From an uncultured Pseudomonadota bacterium (lineage in GTDB: Bacteria > Myxococcota_A > UBA796 > GCA-2862545), in NCBI GenBank assembly GCA_913061235.1, contig CAJXTB010000010.1:62001-126000 (forward strand): a DNA stretch of 64,000 nt. The letters are read 5' to 3'. The translations under genes and the position numbers were made by a program. Below, piece by piece: positions 42,597-51,275 of this stretch; position 1 is the first letter of the stretch, and each line of letters begins with the position of its first letter. Below the pieces are notes generated by a model. The model was not told the origin of the DNA and did no database searches. It worked only from the letters and a program-made list of their open reading frames with translations.

Positions 42597-42651
42597 CACC
42601 GCTGTTGGTACGGTCGTTTGGGACTTTGGGTTGCCCTTACCGTATTCGGAG
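42597..42651 (+). repeat. Dispersed ~55-bp repeat, copy 5 (diverged)
   Basis: Begins CACCGCTGTTGGTACGGTC and ends CGTATTCGGAG, keeping both ends of the unit but with changes in the middle. Confidence 0.6.
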
Positions 42652-42671
42652 AGTCGCTCAGAACCCCCGCT

Positions 42672-43640
42672 TTAGCCCTGGACTACAGCCAATAGGCCGC
42701 GTCGCAGAGCGTCGACCTGCTTGGCCTTCTTCAGTGACTTCACCCACTTGCGTAGCTCTGCGTCTGTGATGTGGACCAGCACGCTCCCCATCTTGGACAG
42801 CACCTGGGTGTCACCTTGGAAGAGCGGTTCATAGGCGTCCAACACGCGAAGAAGGAAGGCTGCCACCTCTCCCTTTCGGTCCTCTCCAGTCGGGCGGCCC
42901 GGTGCACATCCCCGGATTCGTTCGAACAGCAAGGGGTCGGTGATGGCGCCTCGTCCCAGCATCAATCCCGCAGCACCGGTGTCGTCCAGCACCCGTTGAG
43001 CGTCTGCGGCGGTGGCCACGTCTCCATTCGCAATCACCGGTAGGCTGCAGCGGTTCACAATTTCAGCAGTCAGCTTGTGGTTGGCGACCCCGCGATACTT
43101 CTGCTTGACGGTGCGTGCATGTACCACCACAAAGTCCACGCCCGACGCCTCGAATGCCGGCAGCACATCGAAGAACTCACGCTCGTCATCAATGCCCGTT
43201 CGCGTCTTCACCGACAGGGAGCCGGGCACGATGGCACGAAGCTCTCGCAGCATTGGCTCCACGGTCTCAGGCGCCCGAAACATACCGCCTCCCGCAAGCA
43301 CCGACGTCATCCGTCCCCAGGGACACCCCATGTTGACGTTGACGTGTCGCACGCCACGCTCCACCAAGTTGCGGGTTGCCTGAACCACGCCTTCGTCCGC
43401 ACTTCCGATGACCTGCACCACGAGCGGGATGTCACGTGCGGTGGTGGTCGCTTCTGCAAAGTCGGCCTCTGTGACGCTCTGCTCGGCTCCGGGACGCACG
43501 CGGACAAACTCGGTGAACAGGACGTCTGGCCTTACGGTCTCGCCGAACACCTGGCGCATGCCGCGGTTGGTCAGCCCCTGCATGGGAGCGAGCAGCAGAG
43601 GGTGGCGAGTCGTGCCCCAGGGAAGGTCCGGCGTGGTCAT
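42672..43640 (-). CDS. tRNA-dihydrouridine synthase, DusC-like
   Basis: A 322-residue flavoenzyme that reduces uridine to dihydrouridine in tRNA. The TIM-barrel start LLLAPMQGLTNRGMRQVF and the TEFVRV segment are typical of the DusC branch; the catalytic Cys106 is in NVNMGCPWGR (LSVKTRTG, VVHARTVKQKY and VIANGDV are FMN-site segments). The C-terminal helical part is shorter than in DusA. The start MTTPDL is 6 residues after an alternative ATG at 43658. Confidence 0.88.
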   Translation of the reverse strand: MTTPDLPWGTTRHPLLLAPMQGLTNRGMRQVFGETVRPDVLFTEFVRVRPGAEQSVTEADFAEATTTARDIPLVVQVIGSADEGVVQATRNLVERGVRHVNVNMGCPWGRMTSVLAGGGMFRAPETVEPMLRELRAIVPGSLSVKTRTGIDDEREFFDVLPAFEASGVDFVVVHARTVKQKYRGVANHKLTAEIVNRCSLPVIANGDVATAADAQRVLDDTGAAGLMLGRGAITDPLLFERIRGCAPGRPTGEDRKGEVAAFLLRVLDAYEPLFQGDTQVLSKMGSVLVHITDAELRKWVKSLKKAKQVDALRRGLLAVVQG

Positions 43641-44219
43641 AGTGCCTGCATACCTCAACGTGCTGGTGAGGGTAGTCTGTGGGGCTGCACAGGACTGACC
43701 TGTAGAACTGGCGCTCTTGTAGACTGCTACGGTGCCACGGTCGCGCTACAACCAGCCAGAAGCGTCACAATCATACCGAACCGCATCCGTGTCTGCGTTG
43801 CCGACCGTGGGCGCATCGAGACGCCATTCCTTCGACCCCGTTGTGGTGGTTTCATCCGTAGGCCCCCAGACCCAACTCGGCACCAATGTGGTCGTCGCCC
43901 AAGGCTACTTATTGAGCCCACGTCTCGAACGAACTCTACCGTCTTGATGGCGATGCATGCGCGATGGTGGAGCTGCTTGGTTGAGGGGGATGCAGCTGGC
44001 GCGAATGAACGTTCGATATGCGTCGTGCACAGAGCGTGTAGGGGCGTTTCGTGTTTGGCCTTCGCGCCGACGCCGCTCAGTCAACCGGTCGGGGGGCTAG
44101 CAAACCGATCGAGTGAGACTCTATTGTGACCGGGGTTGTGTGGAGTGCGGGTAGTATGTGTCCAATGCAAGGCGTGATTTGGGTACACTGGTTCCCTACA
44201 GATTCCTAGGACTATCGTC
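43641..44219. other. Region without an intact gene
   Basis: About 580 bases. Frames present have no ribosome sites. A short rightward stretch near 43840-43915 (FDPVVVVSSVGPQTQLGTNV) has the hexapeptide cadence of the nearby secreted beta-helix proteins and could be a scar of another copy. The final part should hold the promoter of the 44220 gene. Confidence 0.35.
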
Positions 44220-45485
44220 ATGATTCTCGCTCTTCTGCTGTCTCAGCTGGCTTTCGCAGCTCCAACCCAGATTGGCTTCCAGGGGCGCTTACTAGACGCC
44301 GAAGGAACCCCCGTAAACGGAGAACACGCGCTCACGATTGGCCTGCACACCGAACAGACGAACGGTATTGAAGTGTGGTCTACCAATGTGACTGTGCCGG
44401 TGGACGACGGGTACTTTCACACCACGCTGACTGTTGATGATGCCTTGTTGGCGCAGGCGTTGTGGGTCAGCACCGGTGTGGCCTTGGGCGGCTCCTTTCC
44501 TCGTCAACGGCTGACCAGTGTCCCGTTCTCCCGCTTTGCCGAGACCTCCACCAACGTCATTGGCGGAACCGTGCAGCCAGGGGACAGTGCCGCGACCTGC
44601 GACGCTGCGTCCACCGGTGCAATCAAGTGGAACACGACAGAGGGGGCACTACAGGTCTGTGACGGCGGTGCGTGGACCACGCTTTACCGCGCGCTGCCTG
44701 CGCAGACGGCCGCTACAGCCCTTGCGGACTGCAAAGCTATCAAGACTGCACACCCTCACTCGACGGACGGCGTGTATTGGATTGAGCCTGCATTGCTGTC
44801 TGGAAGCCCGTTTCAGGTCTACTGTGACATGACCACGGACGGCGGAGGGTGGACCCTCGTGGGCAAGGTCATGGGAGCAGACCACGACCAAGACAGCGGC
44901 ATTCTTGATGCGACGGACACCACCCGCTGGGTCAACAAGTCCTACATTGGCGATATCACCAGCCTGTCCGTCCAGAATGCCCTCGGACAGTCCTACGAAT
45001 CGGTGCCGTTTACCGACTTCATGCTCCAGGGATTGTTGAACTCGAGCCGGTCTCTAGGGTGGAGGATGCCGTCGCAGCACGCGAACTTGCATGCGACGTT
45101 CAACTCGTCTGCCCAACAGCTCGCGCAGTCGGTCTTGTTTGGCGACCACTCCACGCTCGACTGGCGCTCGGGATGTTTTGCCGGCACCGGTCCCGACGCT
45201 ACTGGCCCGCAGTTCTACGGCTTCAACGTCCCTTCGGACTCTGGAACCGGCTCTGGCGCGCTGTTCAACGGCCGCAACGCAGGCTGGTGTGTGTCCTTGG
45301 CCGGCTGGGGTCGCTCGAACCAGAATTCGTACTACTCGGGTGGCGGTCTCGGCGCGCGCTGCCAGGGACGAACCCATCAGATGGGCCGTCATTACTGGGG
45401 GTTTGGCGACGGATGCAACGCCGAGAGCTGGAACAGCTCGGTGGGTGTACGCAGCTTCAACGCGCATGGATTCTTTGTGCGTTGA
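44220..45485 (+). CDS. Secreted protein with fibrinogen-like C-terminal domain
   Basis: A 421-residue exported protein: short signal peptide (MILALLLSQLAFA), a beta-sandwich domain ~15-105 (IGFQGRLLDAEGTPVNGEHALTIGL), a Cys-containing linker, and a fibrinogen/lectin-like domain from ~165. The signature is DCKAIKTAHPHSTDGVYWI, then YCDMTTDGGGWTLVGKV. The C-terminus has Trp/Gly/Asn/Tyr-rich repeats (RSNQNSYYSGGGLGARCQG). Paralogue at 62.1 kb. Bacterial fibrinogen-like domains are thought to bind carbohydrate. It ends at a strong terminator. Confidence 0.85.
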   Translation: MILALLLSQLAFAAPTQIGFQGRLLDAEGTPVNGEHALTIGLHTEQTNGIEVWSTNVTVPVDDGYFHTTLTVDDALLAQALWVSTGVALGGSFPRQRLTSVPFSRFAETSTNVIGGTVQPGDSAATCDAASTGAIKWNTTEGALQVCDGGAWTTLYRALPAQTAATALADCKAIKTAHPHSTDGVYWIEPALLSGSPFQVYCDMTTDGGGWTLVGKVMGADHDQDSGILDATDTTRWVNKSYIGDITSLSVQNALGQSYESVPFTDFMLQGLLNSSRSLGWRMPSQHANLHATFNSSAQQLAQSVLFGDHSTLDWRSGCFAGTGPDATGPQFYGFNVPSDSGTGSGALFNGRNAGWCVSLAGWGRSNQNSYYSGGGLGARCQGRTHQMGRHYWGFGDGCNAESWNSSVGVRSFNAHGFFVR

Positions 45486-45497
45486 TGGGGTAGCCAT

Positions 45498-45539
45498 CGG
45501 GCTCGTCGCGTTGTCATGCGCGACGACGCGACGAGCCCG
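45498..45539. terminator. Strong hairpin between convergent genes
   Basis: CGGGCTCGTCGCG (45498-45510) pairs perfectly with CGCGACGAGCCCG (45527-45539) around a 16-base loop; the loop can itself re-pair. This is the best bidirectional terminator in the window. Confidence 0.75.
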
Positions 45540-45555
45540 TGGTCTGTCCACGCCC

Positions 45556-46167
45556 TCACTGCATTGGCTGCCGGATGATGGTGCGCCAGCGTGACGGATC
45601 GGCCCTTCGAACGTCGCTCAGATAGATCTCGTGGTGCTTGCCGGCGAGCTGTCCGTGCTCTGAAATGAACTGATGCACCCGCTCAACCGATGGGCCCTCC
45701 TCAGAGAACGGCCCCACATGCAGCAGTTGTGCGCATCGTCCTTCATCGAACCCTTCAATGCGGAGGTGGTCCACGACGAAAAGACCCGGCTCCTTCTTAC
45801 GCACGCTGGCCAGGGCATCGTCCAGCACCTGACGAGTGACCAGGTCTGGCTGCATAATCATCATGGTCCATTTCCAGCTCGATTTATCCGTAACAGTGAA
45901 CGTGGACATGTCGTCGGCCCACCACAGGCCTTCCAGCGGCATGACCTTGTAGTCAATGGCTAGCGGCCCCTTCTTGACCGCGAACTTGGCGGTGTACGAG
46001 ACGGAGAACACGGCCTCAACAGCGTCATTGTAGGCCTGGGAGGTGTTCGGGTCGCCCGTTCCGTCGATCATCAGGTAGGTCATCGGGGGGACGTGAACCT
46101 GGACGACCGCCTTGGTGGAGGCGTTGTACAGGTGTTTGAGGGTCTTCTTGTGGTCGATGGTCTGCAT
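45556..46167 (-). CDS. GyrI-like small-molecule-binding protein
   Basis: A 203-residue cytoplasmic protein with the GyrI-like (SOUL/BmrR effector-binding) fold: VPPMTYLMIDGTGDPNTSQAYNDAVEAVFSVSY, then PLAIDYKVMPLEGLWW, and a C-terminal half ending GKHHEIYLSDVRRADPSRWRTIIRQP. This C-terminal pattern is the well-known conserved end of the family. It may bind a ligand; no DNA-binding domain is present. The last ~30 codons are repeated at 47730-47819 on the other side of the beta-helix gene. Confidence 0.88.
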   Translation of the reverse strand: MQTIDHKKTLKHLYNASTKAVVQVHVPPMTYLMIDGTGDPNTSQAYNDAVEAVFSVSYTAKFAVKKGPLAIDYKVMPLEGLWWADDMSTFTVTDKSSWKWTMMIMQPDLVTRQVLDDALASVRKKEPGLFVVDHLRIEGFDEGRCAQLLHVGPFSEEGPSVERVHQFISEHGQLAGKHHEIYLSDVRRADPSRWRTIIRQPMQ

Positions 46168-46184
46168 ACAAAAACGCCAGCCAG

Positions 46185-47612
46185 CTAGCGGACCCAGTAC
46201 TCGACGTGTGTGAGACCGGAGTACCAGCCTGCCGTAGAGGTATCGAGGAAGCAGCTCGCGCTGAGTCCGGCTCGGCCCCACGAGTTGTCCTCTGGGGCTT
46301 GATCAAAACAGTGGCCACGATTGGGGTTGGCGCTGTTTGCGATCTCAATCCCCACATTGTTGGACCCGCTGGTTGCGATGAACTCGTAGTAGTTGCCATT
46401 GGCCAAGGAAGGTGCCGGACTCAATTCTGCCGAGATGGTGCCGCTGCCGTCGAGGTACTGCACTCGAGCCACCGATGCGCCCGTGTTGCTCGTGATGGCC
46501 TTGCAGTCGCGGGCGTACTCTCCGACCCCGTACGCCGTCGTGTTGAAGCGCTCGTGCCATCCCGTGACGGTCACGTCACCTAGAGACTGGGTAGCCGAGT
46601 AGCAGAGGGTCCAGCCGTAGGCCGCATCTGTGGTCATGTCGCAGTACGCATCAAATGCGGCGGCGCCACCCGTGCCGTCCGGGTCGATACTGTAGACACC
46701 GTCTGGGGCGCTGGGAGCGCTGTCCTTGATGCTCTGGCACGATGTACCGGTGAGCGTACAGCCTTCGACCGGCCATGTGCCATCACCCAACACCTGGGAA
46801 CCGGTAGGAAGTGTGTTCCCTGCGCACACCTCGCCGCCGCGCGCGACCGTGGCGCCAGATTCAACCGTAGCGCCAGCACCCACCGTAGCGTTGGCAGCAA
46901 CGCGTCCGAAGACTGTGGCTCCTGCCTCAATGACAGCACCGCGGCCTACGCGACCGCTCGATTCAACGGCCGCACCCGCACCAATATCGGCCTGCTTGCG
47001 AACGCGGGCACCCTGCTCAATGCGGGCACCGGCTGCGATGGCCACATCGGGTCCAACAACACCGTTGACGGAAGCGCCGTCGCCAGAGTTGAGACCGTCG
47101 GAGATGGTCACGTTGCGTGAGACAACGGCGTTATCACCCAGAGTCGCGAAATTGCCCAGTGTGACCAGGTTTCCGGCCACCGCACCGGCTCCAATCGTCA
47201 CGTCGGTGCCGACCTGGGCGGCGTACCCGAGACTGCCGTTCGCAGCGATGGTCAGGCGTGCGCCCGCGACAACGGACCGGCCGATGGTGACGTCATCCCC
47301 AATCATGTGGTCAGCCCCGAGCTGGGCACTTCGACCAATGATGCTACCGGCTCCAATCGTCACTGGATTGCTCGAGTGAGCAACCCGTCCGGCGAGGGAT
47401 GCGCGGGCACCCACGACAGCACCGGTGCCTAGAGCAACTTCGGGTCCAATACTGGCGCCTTCGAGCACCATGGCGCTTGCGCCTACTGTGCTCGTGACGT
47501 CCACACACGCACCGTTCGAGGCGTATTCGTCTTGGCAGCCATCCCCGTTGATGTCCGCTGCAAACGCCACTGAACCGGCCGCCATCCAAACCAAAAAGCT
47601 GCACCGAACCAT
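46185..47612 (-). CDS. Secreted hexapeptide beta-helix protein with fibrinogen-like C-terminus
   Basis: A 475-residue exported protein that combines both surface modules of this window. After a signal peptide (MVRCSFLVWMAAGSVAFA) comes DINGDGCQDEYASNGACVD, matching the acidic Cys segment of the 16.2 kb paralogue. Residues ~35-285 are hexapeptide repeats (LGADHMIGDDVTIGRSVVAG and others) predicting a left-handed beta-helix. Then SCQSIKDSAPSAPDGVYSI and YCDMTTDAAYGWTLCY begin a fibrinogen-like domain that ends CFLDTSTAGWYSGLTHVEYW. ATG 47612 has GGGAG 5 bases upstream. Sugar or surface binding is inferred. It is bracketed by two copies of a GyrI 3' end. Confidence 0.82.
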   Translation of the reverse strand: MVRCSFLVWMAAGSVAFAADINGDGCQDEYASNGACVDVTSTVGASAMVLEGASIGPEVALGTGAVVGARASLAGRVAHSSNPVTIGAGSIIGRSAQLGADHMIGDDVTIGRSVVAGARLTIAANGSLGYAAQVGTDVTIGAGAVAGNLVTLGNFATLGDNAVVSRNVTISDGLNSGDGASVNGVVGPDVAIAAGARIEQGARVRKQADIGAGAAVESSGRVGRGAVIEAGATVFGRVAANATVGAGATVESGATVARGGEVCAGNTLPTGSQVLGDGTWPVEGCTLTGTSCQSIKDSAPSAPDGVYSIDPDGTGGAAAFDAYCDMTTDAAYGWTLCYSATQSLGDVTVTGWHERFNTTAYGVGEYARDCKAITSNTGASVARVQYLDGSGTISAELSPAPSLANGNYYEFIATSGSNNVGIEIANSANPNRGHCFDQAPEDNSWGRAGLSASCFLDTSTAGWYSGLTHVEYWVR

Positions 47613-47729
47613 GTATTCTCCCCAATCGTGTGTTCGGGTGCAGTCTAACTGAAATCCAGTGCTTTGCGAAGCAGGTTGCAGCCGGGCTTTGTGATTGGGG
47701 GCGATTCCAAAAGGCATGGATGCAGCGGT

Positions 47730-47819
47730 TCACTGCGTCGGTTGCCGGATGATGGTTCGCCACTTGGATGGGGCGGCCCTGCGAACATCACTCAAGTAGA
47801 TTTCGTGGTGTTTTCCGGT
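47730..47819 (-). pseudogene. Duplicated 3' end of the GyrI-like gene
   Basis: The leftward frame reads TGKHHEIYLSDVRRAAPSKW, then RTIIRQPTQ and a stop. The intact gene at 45556 ends AGKHHEIYLSDVRRADPSRW, then RTIIRQPMQ. About 29 codons are shared; upstream of 47819 the similarity stops abruptly. This is a partial duplication flanking the beta-helix gene. Confidence 0.85.
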
Positions 47820-47910
47820 CGGGGAAGCGTTCGCGATTGTCGCCTACCTGCTTGACCTTTTGGAGTAGGGGACGGGTCTAAACGCGTTGGCTTTTGACGA
47901 GCCCTGAGGA

Positions 47911-48483
47911 TTAATCCAGCGTCACGACCAAGCTCGCCTTGGCCGCCGCTGCCTTCTCGTAGAACGCACTGAGTCTGCGGAAGTCCTTTGTTATGCGGCC
48001 TGGGTGGTACCCATCGATCTTGTAGACGGCTTCCATCTCGTCCAGACGGACCTCGTCTTCCACCGACTCACCAGACCACTGTAGTAGGAGCTGCGACAAG
48101 GCTGCCGTCTTGGACTGACCGGTATACTTCAGGGGAAAGCCTTGGGTGCCGCATGCGTGGCCGCGTGGTTCGGTGGGGTCGAGTAGGTAGTTCTCGCCGA
48201 ACACCGCCACCCCCGCGCCGGGCTGCTTTCGGTCCAACGCCCAGGCGAGCCAGTGGAATTGTCGGTCGAGGTAGATCTCGGCAATGCAGCGGTGTGCCCA
48301 TTGTCCTAGCCAGTACCAATCGGCGTCTTCGGGGCCGCCACGGGTCGCAAAGTCTTGAGCGGAGTTCTCCATCCGAGCAGCTCCGATCTGCCCGGCGAGG
48401 CCACCATCAAGCTTGCCGGCTGCGGCACGTTCCTTGAAAGGCTCTAGGTCGAGAGTCGCGAAGATTTCTAGCTCTCGCCCCAT
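47911..48483 (-). CDS. Hypothetical protein
   Basis: A 190-residue soluble protein (GRELEIFATLDLEPFKERAAAGKLDGGL ...). It has Trp/His-rich segments (DADWYWLGQWAHRCIAEIYLDRQFHWLAW) and a C-terminal helix (RLSAFYEKAAAAKASLVVTLD). The composition is that of a folded alpha/beta protein, but no motif or family is recognised. The start is ATG 48483. It is divergent from the LysM-peptidase gene. Confidence 0.6.
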   Translation of the reverse strand: MGRELEIFATLDLEPFKERAAAGKLDGGLAGQIGAARMENSAQDFATRGGPEDADWYWLGQWAHRCIAEIYLDRQFHWLAWALDRKQPGAGVAVFGENYLLDPTEPRGHACGTQGFPLKYTGQSKTAALSQLLLQWSGESVEDEVRLDEMEAVYKIDGYHPGRITKDFRRLSAFYEKAAAAKASLVVTLD

Positions 48484-48546
48484 TTGAAGTCCCTAAGCCT
48501 ACGGTTGATTCTACTACCATCAACGTGAGCGGTTTGTCGTCGACGG

Positions 48547-50676
48547 GTGAACGCGCTGGCTTCTCCAACAGTCGCACGCAACGACACAAAGACAACCAAC
48601 AACCGCCATTCACCGAAGTCTCGCCGACGTTACCAGAGCGCGATAATGCCTTCATGTTGCGTCGGTCTTCCTCCCTGCGCAGCGTTGGACGGTATCCATG
48701 CCCGAGCAGAACAGGCCCCCAGCCCCGCTGTTGCCACAAAGCACCGCGTTGAGCATGCGAGTGACACGCCCTCCGCAGGTCCAGGCAACGCCGTGGCGGC
48801 AGAAGTACTCGCCACAGACGGCGTTCCACGAGGCGGTGGGGACTACACCGTCGTTCGGGGCGACACACTGTGGGACATCGCCGACACAACATACGGCAGC
48901 GGTGCACACTGGCAGCGAATCGCCCAGGCAAACACCGAAGATGTGTATCGTGATGGCGAGCTCATTTTAGTGGGTGCCGTGCTCCACCTTCCGGTGATTC
49001 GTGTCCCCGAAGAGCCACCAACGGCAGATGCTGCTCCGTCACCAGACGGCGGCCTGCTCAGCGCCATTGAGCCTGAGAGAATCGTTAACGAGTACGGGGA
49101 CTTCACCGTCTACCCGGACACCTTCATAGGCCCGCTGCCCGAGAGGACAGGCGGTGCACGCAACGTGCGGCGGTCCGAGTACAACCAGGTCATTGATGTC
49201 GCGCAAGCACAGGCCGAAGCGCAGCGTACCAACGTCGAGACGGAAGTTAACGACTTGCTGTCCTACGGTGCCTTGGACTGGGCCATTACCGACGGAGATG
49301 CTGCACGAGCCCTCACGTTATTGGGGGGCCTGCCCCGCTCACAGTTCCGTGCCGCCGTAGCGAACATTCCGAACATCGCACGCCTCATTGAGCAGCTTCC
49401 CTCTAGCTCTCGTAGCGGCGAGGCCTATACGCGGCTGCTCGTGGCTCTCGGACCGGCGCGCGTCACGCCTTACCTGCAAGACTTACTCGCGGTAGGCCTG
49501 TTCGATTGGGCGACCACAGATGAAGAGGTCCGCTCGGTTGTGGCCGTCTTGGGTCTATTGACCGGCCCGCAGCGCATCACCGTGCTCGGGCGGCTCAACG
49601 CATCCATCTATCCGCGCCTGCTCGCGTCCATCCCAGGTACCGGAAGCAGCCTAGCGGCTGGCGATGAGCAAGTCGTTGCTGCCATTTTTCGTGAATCAGC
49701 AGACAGCGAGCTGGACCTGCTGACCCTGGCCTTCGAGAAGTACTTCGCACTAGACGCGCGCGGGATCGACGGTGCAGCATGGGACGCCGCTGGACTGCGC
49801 CGCTGCTGGGACGTCATTGAGGCACTTCCCCCAGGGCACGTCCAAGGCAACCCCTCCTTGCTCCTATGGATTCGCTACGGCGAAGCTACTGGCGGCCACA
49901 GCGGATGGTATCAGGACGATAGATTTGGTGACGAGTCTCATGCCGTCGGCCTCAAGTACACAACCGACAACATCAACTCGCGCAACCAAGGCAGTGAATC
50001 TGACGAAGACGGAGATGGAACCAATGAAGTGACGGACCCACTACACGGCGTCAACCGCTTCAACAAGGTCGTTCGCCATGAGGTCGGACACGCGGTCGAT
50101 GACGCCATGGGAGCCGGGTCGCGGTACTGCATCGGAAACGCGGCTGGCGGAAACTGGACGAACTACGGTCCAGACGCAAATACCTGCATTCGCGACATGA
50201 TTGCCGCTGTAGGCGATGCGATTGACGGATTGGATTCGGCCGTTCAGGGCGCCTTTGCCACCGCGATTGCGGCAGACGAGGAGAATGCGCTCAGCGCAGT
50301 TCAGGGCACAGCCGAGTACGCCGCTCTCGATGCCGCCGTTCAGGCCACCGTCGACTCCGACCCCGTGTTCGGCGCCCTCACGATGGCCGTAGACAAGCCG
50401 TGGTACCAGCACTCTGGCGGCGGAACTGCCTTAGGGGGGCGCATCTACCAACGGTCGTACGACACGCGTTGGACCGCCTACGACCAGTCTGCGCGGGCCA
50501 AGAAGGTCAGCAAGTACCAATACCGGGCGCCTGGCGAATGGTTCGCTGAAGCCTATGCTGCCTATTACGAGCCCAACGCCGATGGTACCTGCGACCATCA
50601 TGTCCTGGGCAATATCGACCCCATTACCAAGACCTGGTTCGACAACAATGTTGCAGCATGGGCGGGTGACGAATGA
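48547..50676 (+). CDS. LysM-domain zinc metallopeptidase-like protein
   Basis: A 709-residue protein if it starts at GTG 48547; the first ~90 residues are low-complexity and the true start may be later, for example ATG 48646. A LysM (peptidoglycan/chitin-binding) module spans ~99-150 (YTVVRGDTLWDIADTTYGSG ...). A helical middle region (about 215-400) follows. Then comes a zincin-type site, HEVGH at 511-515, and a candidate third ligand Glu668 in GEWFAEAYAAYYEPN. No signal peptide is visible, so it may be carried out by another system. It opens an operon with the secreted and CpXC proteins (stop overlaps the next ATG). Function: cell-wall-targeted protease is the best guess. Confidence 0.75.
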   Translation: MNALASPTVARNDTKTTNNRHSPKSRRRYQSAIMPSCCVGLPPCAALDGIHARAEQAPSPAVATKHRVEHASDTPSAGPGNAVAAEVLATDGVPRGGGDYTVVRGDTLWDIADTTYGSGAHWQRIAQANTEDVYRDGELILVGAVLHLPVIRVPEEPPTADAAPSPDGGLLSAIEPERIVNEYGDFTVYPDTFIGPLPERTGGARNVRRSEYNQVIDVAQAQAEAQRTNVETEVNDLLSYGALDWAITDGDAARALTLLGGLPRSQFRAAVANIPNIARLIEQLPSSSRSGEAYTRLLVALGPARVTPYLQDLLAVGLFDWATTDEEVRSVVAVLGLLTGPQRITVLGRLNASIYPRLLASIPGTGSSLAAGDEQVVAAIFRESADSELDLLTLAFEKYFALDARGIDGAAWDAAGLRRCWDVIEALPPGHVQGNPSLLLWIRYGEATGGHSGWYQDDRFGDESHAVGLKYTTDNINSRNQGSESDEDGDGTNEVTDPLHGVNRFNKVVRHEVGHAVDDAMGAGSRYCIGNAAGGNWTNYGPDANTCIRDMIAAVGDAIDGLDSAVQGAFATAIAADEENALSAVQGTAEYAALDAAVQATVDSDPVFGALTMAVDKPWYQHSGGGTALGGRIYQRSYDTRWTAYDQSARAKKVSKYQYRAPGEWFAEAYAAYYEPNADGTCDHHVLGNIDPITKTWFDNNVAAWAGDE

Positions 50677-51272
50677 GAGTGGCACCTGTCCTGATGTTTG
50701 CTCTAGCGCTGGCGTGTGCTGGACCCCTACGAGCCGGAGATCCCATGGAACAAGCCCTCGAACAGGCACGGACAACCTCGTCAACGGCCCTCGGCCTAGA
50801 CGCCGAAGCCCTTCGCATCACCACCTACACAGACCCGGCCGTCCCCGGCTTGGTCGTCTTCCACGCGCATAGACCGTACGATGGCGGCCGCGTGCGGCAA
50901 ATGGGAGGCGCTGTTGTGGATGGGCGCACGTACGTCAACGGTGCCGAAGCCTTAGGCAAGGTCTTTGAGGCCTGGGGATACGGTTCTGCTCGTACAAGGC
51001 CTGCAGAGGATGTCGCGCGGGTAGCGGTCATGTTGGTGGCGTCAGACGAGCCATCGAGCGTCATGACCTCAGAAAGCGACTTTTCCTATGCAAAACGCAG
51101 TGGCTTTGATGATGCCGCCGGCCCCACTGATGTGGATGTAGACGGGCGACCCGGTGTGCGATTCTGGTTTAGCAATGGTTACAATCCCTTCACTGAGGTT
51201 GACGTAGTACCCGCTGCCATTCCCGGCGCTCCAGCAACGATTCGCTATGGACGCACCCACGGCGGCGGATAG
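50673..51272 (+). CDS. Secreted hypothetical protein
   Basis: A 199-residue exported protein. The ATG overlaps the stop of the LysM-peptidase gene (ATGA). An N-terminal hydrophobic segment (VAPVLMFALALACAGPL) acts as signal peptide or lipobox (ALAC). The mature part has beta-like stretches (GLVVFHAHRPYDGGRVRQMGGAVV, VARVAVMLVASDEP) and a Gly/Arg-rich C-terminus. No family is recognised. The tight coupling suggests it works with the LysM peptidase, for example as its inhibitor or partner. Confidence 0.65.
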   Translation: MRVAPVLMFALALACAGPLRAGDPMEQALEQARTTSSTALGLDAEALRITTYTDPAVPGLVVFHAHRPYDGGRVRQMGGAVVDGRTYVNGAEALGKVFEAWGYGSARTRPAEDVARVAVMLVASDEPSSVMTSESDFSYAKRSGFDDAAGPTDVDVDGRPGVRFWFSNGYNPFTEVDVVPAAIPGAPATIRYGRTHGGG

Positions 51273-51275
51273 CGC

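Noticed and set aside
43077-44129. Rightward 350-codon open frame
   Set aside because: Most of it is antisense to the DusC-like gene; the remaining part lies in a region without coding character.
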